Positions 20,338-29,327 of a stretch of 64,000 nucleotides of DNA are shown piece after piece. Source of the DNA: Apricaphanius iberus (Eukaryota > Chordata > Actinopteri > Cyprinodontiformes > Aphaniidae). Location: contig JAPXFQ010002899.1 in the NCBI GenBank assembly GCA_028564705.1, positions 496,001 to 560,000 of the forward strand, written 5' to 3'. Position numbers and translations under genes: made by a program. The notes beneath the pieces are model-generated. The model made no database searches, was not told where the DNA came from, and worked only from the letters and a program-made list of their open reading frames with translations. Each line of letters opens with the position of its first letter. The stretch's first letter is position 1.

Positions 20338-22740
20338 AGTAAGGCACTTTTATTTGTATAACACACTTTAAAAACAGGGTAATTTAAGGGGCTTTACATG
20401 ATTCTGTGATAAAGAAACCAAACATATGATAAAAGCATGGAAAGTAAAAACAGCAGAAAAATATGATAGGAATTAGGAATAAGATAAAAAAACAGGGTAA
20501 AAGTATGAAAATTAAAAACTGCAATTAAGCAAATATCATGAGAATCAATAAAAGAAAACGGTAAACAGCGATTATAATAGTTTACTCAAAGGCAGCTTTA
20601 AAGTGACAGTGTGTAGTTTTTGCAGTACATCTTTGAAAATAGCTATTAAAATATTATGTAATAATAACGTAAAGCAAATTAATTGCAAAATATTGGCGAT
20701 ATTGTAAAATACGACTTTAAAAATCAGTTTTAAAATACATAGGCGCGGGTCCTCTTTTCAGGGGAAAAACCATATTAGATGACGTCTTTACTTCTACACG
20801 AGTCTGGACGGACAAAGCGCACGGAACACGCCCGCTATTAAAACATTGATTTCCCCTCAAAATGCTTTTTTTTTTGCCATAAATACATATTTACCTCTTT
20901 CCTAGTTCCAAGCGATGAAAGAGAGACTGATGTGCTCGTCATGTTGCTGCAAATAGATAATTCTCAGGGAATTGAGCGTTTGAAAACAGCACTAGTTGGA
21001 CCTCCATTGTTGAGTTTCTTACTCGAAGACACAGATACCGCATGCTTTTGATAATTTAGGTATGCACTGGCCCCTACTGGCCGAAAATTACACACTGTGC
21101 CTTTAAACAGATAAGATTTAAGTTTTGCTTAAAGCAGCACAATGTATGGGCAGTTCTGCAGTTATCAGAAAGTTTGTTCCAGATAAGTGGAGCATAGAAA
21201 CTGAAAGCTACTTCTCCGTGTTTTTTCCCCCCGATTCTAGGGATCATTAGTAAATTAGAGTTGGAGGACCTGATTGGTTAGGGGGTGGGTTCGGTATAAA
21301 GACAGCGGGTCTTTAACATATTTTGACGCTAAGCTATTCAGTGATTTATTAACTAGTAGGAATATTCTCTGAGCTACAGAGAGCCAAGGAGTAAGGACTG
21401 GGGTTATGTGCTCTACTTTCCTGGTTCTAGTGAGGACACAAGCACTGGCATTCTGGATCAGCTGCAGCTGTCTAATTGACTTTTTAGGTAGACCTATGTG
21501 GACACTGAAGATGAACGCATGGATGAGTTTTTCAAGGTCTTGTTGTGACATTAGTCCTTTAATCATAGAAATGTTCTTGAGTTGATAGAAGGTTGACCTT
21601 GTTATTGCATCCCTGGATGTTCAGATCTGAGTCATTTATTATACCTAGATTTTGCGCCTGATCAGTAGTTTGTTGCTGGATTACCTGAAGCTGTGCGCTG
21701 AGTCTTATTCATTACTCTTTAGATTCAAAAATAATTACTTAATTTTGTTTCTTTTTAGCTGGAAAGGGTTATGGGACATCCATCTATTGATTTGTTCAAT
21801 GCATTGATTTAGGGTTTTGATGAGATCAAAGTCACTGGTACCATTGTAATGTACAGCTGAGTGTCATGTGCATAGTGGATGTTTGTTTTTCCTGTTCTTG
21901 AGGTAAGAGTCAAACCAGCCAAGTACTGTACCAGAGAGTCCAACCCAGCTCTTCAGTTGTTCCAGCAGTATTTCATGATCAATAGTTTCAACTGCTGCAC
22001 TGAGGTCCAACAGAACCAGCACTGTGGTTCCACCACAATCTGTATTTATGCGGATGTCATTGAAAACTATTAAAAATTAAACGAGGGAAGTCTCAGTGCT
22101 GTGATAAGCACGGAAACCAGACTGAAAATTATCAAAGCAAACGGTCATTGTTAGGAATTTATTCAATTGTTGAAACACATATTTTTTAATAATCTTGCTG
22201 ATGAATGGGAGAATTAGAGATTGGCCTGTAGTTCTGCATTGATGTGTTGTCCAGGTTGTTCTTCAAAAGTAGCGGTTTGATAACTCCTGTTTTTAAAGCC
22301 TGAGGGAAGAAACCTGACAGGAGGGTTGAATTAACTGTTTGAATCAGATTGGAATCAATGACAGGGAAAACTTTCTTTTGAAAAGCTGTGAGTAAGATAT
22401 CGAGGCAGTAAGAGGGGGAGCTTAGTTGTTTAATAATTTCATCAAGGTGGGATTGGTTTAGTTTTTTTAATTCAGACATTTTCTCTACCTTTTTACATGT
22501 GGACGACAGTGGTTTGTGGGTTTGGTGCTGCTGTACAGATTGACCTTCTAATTTTCAGAATCTTTTCAATAAAAACATTGGCAAATTAATTGCAGGCCCT
22601 GGTGGAGTGTAGATCAGGAGCTGCAGTCACTGGAGGATTAGTTAGTCTTTCAACTGTCACAAATAAAGTTAGCGTATTATTAATGTTTCTGTTAATGATT
22701 TCAGAAAAAAATGATTCCCTTGCAGCTTTCAAAGTTAAGT
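20338..22740 (-). pseudogene. L2-like LINE remnant with reverse-transcriptase segments
   Basis: The 3' terminus lies at the left (ttttatttgtataacacac, ggggctttacatgattctgt). Further on, the minus strand encodes IRQLQLIQNASACVLTRTRK and EHITPVLTPW (21255-21566), a TVLVLLDLSAA segment near 22000, and LDEIIKQLSS, SGFFPQALKTGVIKPLLLKN and NYRPISN (22186-22479), all typical L2-clade RT blocks. The region that should hold YADD is missing or degraded. It is interrupted by the TTAA element at 20602-21102 and duplicated at 43027-45430. Confidence 0.8.
20602..21102. mobile_element. 501-bp TTAA-flanked MITE
   Basis: Ends AGTGACAGTGTGTA and TACACACTGTGCCT are imperfect inverted repeats, flanked on both sides by TTAA (20598-20601, 21103-21106). 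The host LINE at 60530-60545 shows the uninterrupted sequence (ggcagctctaaagagataag). TTAA duplication fits piggyBac or Kolobok relatives. It is duplicated at 43297-43797 with the same length, so it predates the segmental duplication. Confidence 0.8.
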
Positions 22741-22924
22741 TATATTTGTTCAGCCTGTCTTTGTAGATCTTATACTGAACCTGGAGTCGAGTTTTTCTCC
22801 TTTTCTCTCAGCTTGGCGACACTCCCTTTTTGCACTACTTACCAGAGGAACGCCAATCCATGGAGACTTCTTTCTTTGTTTCTAGATAAACTTTTGAGTG
22901 AATATATTACTATAAGGTATCATT

Positions 22925-23585
22925 GTGGGATGGTACACAACGAGGGCCTGGGCGGGGATTTGATCCCACGACTCCCAGGTGAAAGTCATGTGCGCTAACC
23001 AGTCAGCCAAAGGGAATCCCTGTGGCCAAGCAGCCGGGGCACGTGATCTATCGGAGCCACAGTGACAGGACCTCCACACTGTCACATCTCTCCCCCTCTT
23101 ATCACAAGCACGCCCTCGTGCTTCCATGCAGGGTGCCACCAATTTCAAATCCATGGACTCATTACCAGTCCCACATGGACCCCGCCAGCAACACCAAATG
23201 TGGCATGGTACACAACGAGGGCCTGGGCAGGGATTTGATCCCATGACTCACAGGTGAAAGTCATGTGTGCTAACCAGTCAGCAGAAGGGAATCCCTGTTG
23301 CCAAGCAGCCGGGGCACGTGATCTATCGGAGCCACAGTGACAGGACCTCCACACTGTCACATCTTAGCGCACATGACTTTCACCTGGGAGTTGTGGGATC
23401 AAATCCTGGGGGAGGGGGGGAGATGTGACAGTGTGGAGGTCCTGTCACTGTGGCTCCGATAGATCACGTGCCCTGGCTGCTTGGCCACGGGGATTCTCTT
23501 TGGCTGACCGGTTAGCGCACATGACTTTCACCTGGGAGTCGTGGGATCAAATCCCCGCCCAGGCCCTCGTTGTGTACCGTGCCAC
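22925..23585. mobile_element. 661-bp foldback element with tRNA-like arms
   Basis: Flanked by ATCATT (22919-22924 and 23586-23591); copy 2 has a single ATCATT at 45616-45621 and no insert. The ends are GTGG...CCAC, and the arms are long inverted repeats of one unit. In plus orientation near 23500-23570 the unit reads TGGCTGACCGGTTAGCGCA (A-box-like), CTTTCAC, and GGGATCAAATCC (B-box-like). Two inverted units lie at about 22925-23090 and 23205-23365, and a partial plus copy at 23365-23410. 'Block' sequences include ctgtcactgtggctccgat. This may be a foldback transposon built from a tRNA-derived SINE. Confidence 0.8.
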
Positions 23586-23591
23586 ATCATT

Positions 23592-24699
23592 ACTAAACAT
23601 TAGTTGATTGTACTATTTAGCTAATTGCGTTAAGTAGAGATAACTTGGTATGTTTAGTTTTATAGCAAAGGGGAGGGGCCTCGTTCATAAACTTCCCTGA
23701 TCACATCGCAGTTCACCAATCATGACAGGAGGAAAGGGCCCAGCAATCAATAACCACACCCTCCATTCAACTTTGTACATCCCAGCAACACAGCTAACCT
23801 AAAACCATGACAAAGGTTTATATCACAACGGATCAAGTATTTGGCTTTGTGAAAAAACAAGCTCAACTAAACTAAATAAAACAAAAATGTTATTGTTCTA
23901 GGTTGAAGCAAAAGACTGGATTTAGATATTTGCAATGTTACAGTTGTACTTTTACTGCAATACGTTTCAGAAGAGAAGAACTTCAGAATTAATTATCAAT
24001 TAATGTTTAGATTTGTAAAAAGAAGTCTGCGGCTTTAAATAATAAATCTAACTAATAAACTTCATAAATACATACTCATAGACATGAGTAATGGTGAAGG
24101 CAATTAGTCGTAACGTTAGTTTTAAACACCTCGAGTTCTTTAATAATGGATTATCTTGGACACAAGACTTTATGTAAGCAAATTTTGATTTGTTTGGTTA
24201 TTTTTTTATTTTAGTACCAGTGAAATCACTTACTTACTTAGCAGCTTTAGTAATGATTATTAATTTGGGTTTACAGTGTACTTGAAGAAGGCTCTCCATG
24301 TGTGAGGTAGTAGTTTTTTAATATTTAACCTTTTGAGGTTGTCTTGTTTTTCTGAGTTTCCTTGCATTAAGTAAGGGGAGTGTCATTGTCTGTGTATTAA
24401 CATACTGTATAGACGGGCTTAAATTTTGAATATTAGGCTAACAGCTTGCGCTGTAGTCTGCCCCCCAGTTTTCTTGGGCATGCCCTTCAGCCTTGGACTA
24501 ATGCTAAGACTTCTGCCATTTCATGTTTCTGAACTTTACTACCAGTTGTTTCTGTAGTTTTTATTCAACTTTGGATGACAATCATGCACTTATTGGACAA
24601 AGATGGATAGCTGTGGTATTGATTACAGCAACAGACTGTCCAATAAGTCTCTCCTTCACCAGCAGTAGGGGAGAGAATTGGCTTGATACTGGCTGAAAC
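23592..24699. other. Duplicated stretch without a recognised gene
   Basis: Near-identical to 45622-46744. AT-rich, with no domain-bearing frame. It may include the 5' flank of the RTE-like LINE. Confidence 0.4.
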
Positions 24700-26159
24700 T
24701 TCACTGGCAACGGGATTAAATTTTTTCTACCATGGGATAGATGGAAAGAGAGATGGAGTAGGAGTTATCTTGAAGAAGGAATTTGCGAGGGATGTTGATG
24801 ACCTGTATGCCAGGTTGGACAGTAAGGAGGGAGAGAATGATTTGTTTAGGTTGGCGAGGCAGAGTGACAGAGATGGAAAGGATGTGCAACAGGTAAGATG
24901 ATCATTTGATTGAATTTTAGTTTAGTTTTTAACTGATTATTATTTATTATTTATCTGATTTACACTTTTATCTAATAATATCTCATCATTCTCTTATATT
25001 TTATAATTTGGGATGCTATCAGTCTTAACATTTTATCAGTATTTTGACACTTAATCTCATTTTCTACTATTTATTTTAATATTTTAACTTCTTATTTTAA
25101 TCATCTTTCCAGTGTTTTCCTGTGGGAGCCCTTTGCATCGGGGTCTATGGTTGGCTGTGGCTGCCTGGGAGCTCTCAAGGCAGTGCCTGGGTGGAGGTGG
25201 GGGTACCATCCCTCCCTCCTCTGGGCGCCCTGGGTCAGTGCCTTGGCTGCTGCTGATCTGCTGCTGCCGATGCAGATGGCTCCCATGTTGGCGTTTTCTG
25301 GCTCATCTGTACTCAGCCCCTTGTTGCTTTTGTTTACGGTTGCTTTTATGTGTGTTCGTGGGAGATGAGTTGGATTTGGATGGGCGGGTGTCTGGGGATG
25401 GATATGGGAGTCGGGGGCTACAGTTGTGATGACAATTTTATTTTGGGTTTGGGAAGGGTGGGGTTTGTGGGGTCATTTTAACCTGTAAAGCACTTTCAGA
25501 AGCTTTGTAGTTGGAAAGGCGCTTTATAAATAAAGTTTGATTGATTGATTGGTTGACTGATTGCTTGATCAAGGATAGGGATGGAAATGTACAGCCATGT
25601 GTCAAGAGTGCGATGGGAAGATGGAAAGAGTACTTTGAAGAGCTGATAAATGAGGAAAATGAGAGAATGTAGAGTAGAATAGGTGACTGTTGTGGATCGG
25701 GAAGTAGCTGAAATGAGCAAAGATGAGGTGAGGAAAGCTTTGAAATGGATGAAGACATTAAAGGCAGTTGGTCCTGATGACATACCTTTGGAGGTATGGA
25801 AGTGTCTAGGAGAGGAGGCAGTAGATTTTTTGACTATGGGTTCTTCAAAAAGACCTTGAAGACTGAAAATATGCCTGAGGAATGGAGGAAAAGTGTTCTA
25901 GTGCTTATTTTTAGGAACAAGGGAGATGTATAGAACTGTGGCAACTACAGAGGAATAAAGCTAATGAGTCATACATTGAAGCTGTGGGAAAGAGTGGTGG
26001 AAGCTAGGCTTTGGTCAGAAGTGAGCATTTGTGAGCAGCAGTATGGTTTCATGCCAAGAAAGAGTACTACAGATGCAATTTTTGCTTTAAGGATGCTGAT
26101 GGAGAAGTACAAAGAGGGTCAGAGGGAGGTGCATTGTGTCTTTGTAGATTTAGAGAAAG
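24700..26159 (+). pseudogene. RTE-like LINE fragment, interrupted by an L2 3' end
   Basis: 24700-24904 encodes a GVGVILKKEFARDV segment and a DSKEGENDLFRLARQSDRDG-like segment. After the insertion at 24905-25565 it continues with RDGNV, GRWKEYFEEL, KAVGPDDIPLEVWKCLGEEA, CGNYRGIKLMSHTLKLWERV and EQQYGFMPRKSTTDAIFALR, then HCVFVDLEK. These are RT blocks of RTE-clade LINEs. Several stops and shifts are present, and the fragment ends before the catalytic Asp-Asp motif. It is duplicated at 46745-48195. Confidence 0.85.
24905..25565 (+). mobile_element. 5'-truncated L2-like LINE 3' end with TGATCA target duplication
   Basis: 661 bp of L2 3' UTR, like 13614-14218, ending ggcgctttataaataaagtt and a (TTGA)n tail. 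TGATCA lies on both sides (24899-24904 and 25566-25571); joining across it restores the RTE frame. The identical insertion is in copy 2 at 46941-47601. The reverse frames here are chance. Confidence 0.85.
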
Positions 26160-26353
26160 TCACATTAATTCAGTTAGTTAATTCAGTCACTGTTTCAATC
26201 CCTATACCCTTATGCATAGTCCCTTTGATGCAGAAATACAAATTCTGTAAACATCTTTAAATTATCCTGCTCAGGTGAACATTTCTTGAACTGGAGAATG
26301 CTACATTATTTGTTCTACATGCCAAGTAATTTTGACTTGTGAATCTAATCCTT

Positions 26354-26510
26354 GGGGGGGCTGTAACTCAGTGGTAGTGTTGTTGGCCTGTAACCCAGAA
26401 ATTGTGTGTTTGATTCGTGCTTCTGCCTGCTATATGCCTTTTTGTCCTTGGGCAAGACACTTCACCTAACTCTCAAAAAGCGCTTCATAAATGTAGTCTA
26501 TTATTATTTT
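26354..26510 (+). repeat. V-SINE-like SINE
   Basis: A tRNA-like head with TAACTCAGTGGTAG (A-box-like) and GTTTGATTCG (B-box-like) is followed by ttgtccttgggcaagacact, the conserved central segment of fish V-SINEs, and a tail aaagcgcttcataaatgtag. A second member is at 36365-36480. Confidence 0.75.
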
Positions 26511-26654
26511 GATCTCTCACTCTACAGTATTATGCTATTTTTATCTCTGTTTTTAATATTTAAATGTTTTTGAAAATCTGTCACATTTCTACTGTTAGGC
26601 CTTAATTTTCCCGGTTTGGGACAATAAATCATATTTTTATTCCAAAATCCACAG
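26511..26654. other. Short AT-rich spacer with a retroposon tail
   Basis: 'gtttgggacaataaatcata' near 26614 resembles a LINE polyadenylation end; the same type of end is at 48470-48490. Confidence 0.35.
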
Positions 26655-27050
26655 ATGGATGAAGAGACCCACCAGTTTGGGAGGTTCTGCATCACTGACC
26701 GCGGACGGTACAGGCGAGTTGCCCTGAAATTGCTGCCGATCTTCCAAGAGGAACCAGATCTTGAGGAGGCAACAGCGGTAGCATCAGACGGGAGAAAATC
26801 TCAGGTGGTGCTAACGTACCCTATAAATACAGCTCGCTTCCTTCAGCTCGCCCTCTTTCAGGACAGGAATTTGGCCAGGTCGTTTCGGAGAGAACCAAAA
26901 CAACAATCTTCCTTCACGGGCGGAGGAAGACACAATGAGTGCAGAGAGACAGGGCTGAACGCCACCTGCAGTGGGAGTTTGAATCAGCTGAGAGCTGAGC
27001 AGCCTGAACCAAACACAGACCCGAGTCACGTGGGCCGAGGCCGGACCTAG
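26655..27050 (+). CDS. Unrecognised 131-codon open frame, possible exon
   Basis: Opens with MDEETHQFGRFCITDRGRYR and a leucine-rich LKLLPIFQEEPDLEEA segment, then becomes Arg/Gln/Thr-rich. An AG (ccaaaatccacag) directly precedes the ATG, so it could be an exon. The sequence is clearly more GC-rich than its flanks. A TATA-like CTATAAATAC lies inside at 26821-26830, which instead suggests a promoter or LTR-like region. No domain was recognised. It may be part of a transposable element. Confidence 0.25.
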   Translation: MDEETHQFGRFCITDRGRYRRVALKLLPIFQEEPDLEEATAVASDGRKSQVVLTYPINTARFLQLALFQDRNLARSFRREPKQQSSFTGGGRHNECRETGLNATCSGSLNQLRAEQPEPNTDPSHVGRGRT

Positions 27051-27402
27051 CACCAGCCGCATTCACGCAGCCACAGAGCCGACAGGAATTGCTCTGTTGG
27101 AAAACTGCCAAAAAGGTACTGTAGAGGTGGATGCCGGGGACAGATCATCACGCAGCCAGAGCCAGACGCATCTGGACGGAGCAGCAAGCCAGGAACCTCT
27201 CACTGCAGCTAACCAGATCGGAGCCATTCTTAGCCGCTAGGCTAACGTTGCCTAATCCCCCTAAACCCCTCATCACCGTTCAGCAACTCTGGGACTGAAT
27301 TCAGAGGTCTGTTTGGGCAGAGGCAAATTAGTTAGGATTAACTAATTTCAAAGGTTTTTTCCTTCTCATTAGCGCGATAATTTATAATAAAGCGCTGCAG
27401 TG

Positions 27403-27440
27403 GGCAACATTTGGCCTATTCTACATGTCCAAATGTTGCC
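27403..27440. repeat. Perfect 12-bp hairpin
   Basis: GGCAACATTTGG (27403-27414) and CCAAATGTTGCC (27429-27440) form a perfect stem with a 14-nt loop. It marks the edge between GC-richer DNA and the GTCCACGAAA cluster. It could be an element terminus. Confidence 0.6.
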
Positions 27441-27589
27441 GGCACACCACGTGCGTTATGAAATTTAAAAAAACACACTCCTCTCAGATCAAAACAGAAA
27501 ACATGTTGCAAAACTGTGGCAATGCACTCTCACAGAAAATGCTTAAGTGTAAATGCACTATTATATGGGGCGCCGAATGTAACATACAA

Positions 27590-27835
27590 TATTTCGTGGA
27601 CAGAATGACTTGTGTCACGAAATACATATATTCATTACGAAACCATGTTACATCGTAACGCCGTTTGTCCACGAAAATACACAAATTGGTTTGCATTGTG
27701 TCCACGAAACACTGAAGAGAGCACATCGTTTCATGGACCAAATTGACTGGTGGCCTTTTCCTTTCGTGGACATAAGGCTGAATGCACTATTTACTGTCGT
27801 AGACGAAATAAACTTTCATCCACAAAATCATTGTG
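27590..27835. repeat. Cluster of GTCCACGAAA/TTTCGTGGAC motifs
   Basis: Direct and inverted versions occur at about 27594 (ttcgtggaca), 27667 (gtccacgaaa), 27700 (gtccacgaaa), 27733 (tcatggac), 27762 (ttcgtggaca) and 27811 (tccacaaaa). Spaced inverted motifs of this sort are typical of subterminal transposase-binding sites. No transposase frame is present. Confidence 0.5.
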
Positions 27836-27854
27836 GTTCGCCGTTGACCAGGCG

Positions 27855-27965
27855 GGCATGAACTGATGAAGCCTCTTGGATAAGAGGTGAAACGTCTTCC
27901 GAGACAAATTACCAAGTCCAGTTGCATTCGATTGAAATTTCCTTGAGATAACTATGACCTGGATG
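27855..27965 (+). ncRNA. Hammerhead-ribozyme-like core in a dispersed repeat
   Basis: CTGATGA (27863-27869) is followed by a hairpin CCTCTT-GGAT-AAGAGG (27872-27887), then GAAAC (27889-27893) and GTC (27894-27896). GAA before and TTC after (27860-27862, 27897-27899) could form stem I. This order matches the conserved hammerhead core (CUGAUGA, stem II, GAAA, cleavage after GUC), but stem III is almost absent and the base pair closing stem II is weak. Penelope-like retroelements are known to carry minimal hammerheads that act as dimers. The flanking sequence (accaagtccagttgcattcg) is a repeat that I believe is common in fish. Confidence 0.4.
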
Positions 27966-28089
27966 AATGAGAATATTCACAGGCTTAATTGATTAATACT
28001 TTTATGTTTTAAATTTACGAAGGTTTGAGTATAAAAACTAATGAGAAATGTGAGTAAATGTTCATGTATGTCTGGAGAAAGTGTAAAAA

Positions 28090-28340
28090 AGTGTGTGGCG
28101 AGTGGGTTTAAAGCCTAAAATGTCATGTTGCCCTAATCACCCACTCTCCTCATCATCATCATCTGCACCTGTGTCGTCCTGTCTGAACCTCCTATTGTTT
28201 GCAACGGTGTTCCCTGAGTGTCTTCACCTGTTCCTCCTTTTCTCCCCTTATTTAAGATCCAGCGAGCACTTCAGTCCTCGCTGGATCATTGTTGTACATT
28301 GTTGTGTACTAGTGTATATTGTCTCAATTGTAAAAACAAA
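28090..28340 (+). repeat. LTR-like sequence, uncertain
   Basis: Pyrimidine-rich sequence with (CAT)n, then tctccccttatttaagatcc and gcactt-agtcctcgctggatca, resembling the U3/R of fish LTR retrotransposons. No second LTR, primer-binding site or duplication was found. The 83-codon frame on it is probably chance. Confidence 0.3.
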
Positions 28341-29324
28341 CTGACGCCCTTGCTTATCAGCGATGTTTGAACTCTACTTTTAAATTGTTTAATTTGGTGA
28401 CCAGTTCATGAACTAAGTAATCTTCCAAAGATTAAATTACTCTTATCCAGATCATTTTTTAACAAACATCTCTTTATCCAAATAATGTTTTGATTTCTCT
28501 TGTAATTAGTGAGACTAATTAATTTTTTCCTTTTAGCATCTGCAAATCGAATTCTGCGTCTGATCTGCATGCAGAAGCATAAATCAGAATTCAGGGTTTC
28601 TCATTTTATAACATTATTCATCTTCTGTGTTCCTTTATTTTAACTATAAATGTATTTTAATTAGTAGTCTGTTCTTTATTACTTTTGAGTGTTTAAATGT
28701 ATTTTTATTTCTTTGTTTAAATAAATCTTGTGTTTGAAAAATAAAAGTTGTAATTTCTTGTTCAACACACACCTATTGCAAGGTGTATGACCACTAGACG
28801 CTAAAGAATTCATTCCTTCAGAATTATGAGATTGATATAGAACTTTGGCTATTTAAAATAATTCCTGATAAAGGTGGTGCCCCGAATAATAATTTTCCAT
28901 AAATTATAAATTTTATTTACTGCCATAAGAAGTCTTTGACTATCATAGCCAAATAGTTTTTTTTAATTTAATATCTGCAACATAGATAGATAGAATAAAC
29001 AACTAGATACTTGAAATAGTTTAAGTTGCAAAAAACGAGCTTCCCCTTTATCTTATATTTAACATTTAAAAATCTTGCTTTTATTATAAGTAGTCTGTCC
29101 TTTCTATATTGTATATTTATAATTGAACCTTAAATTAGGAAAAGTATGTTTTATTTGATTACTCCATTAATCGATCAGGATATTCGACAGAATACTTGAT
29201 TACTAAAATAATCAATTAACAGCAGCACTAGTGTACAGCTAAACAAATTAACATTTGTACTGAGAATCTGCTCTTACTCCTACTCCTCTCCTTCTCCCCT
29301 TCTCTTGTCTCCTTATCACACACT
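28341..29324. other. AT-rich stretch without a recognised gene
   Basis: No frame with domain features, no TIR pair and no tRNA-like boxes were noticed. Confidence 0.4.
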
Positions 29325-29327
29325 TAA

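Larger units (their letters stand above)
15720..26203. repeat. Segmental duplication, copy 1 (10.5 kb)
   Basis: Aligns in the same orientation with 39810-48239. The left boundary starts at gatatacatctcaaatg and the right boundary ends at 'caatccct'. Long stretches differ by only scattered single bases, and a 105-codon non-coding frame (25112-25429) is identical in both. Relative to copy 2 it has an extra 16712-18053 (lost from copy 2), an extra ~39 bp at about 19571-19609 (lost from copy 2 between 'cca' repeats) and a 661-bp insertion at 22925-23585. Nested elements are listed separately. Confidence 0.95.

Noticed and set aside
25112..25429. 105-codon frame conserved with 47148-47465
   Set aside because: The identity comes from the segmental duplication; the sequence is an L2 LINE 3' UTR that also occurs at 13800-14100 with changes.
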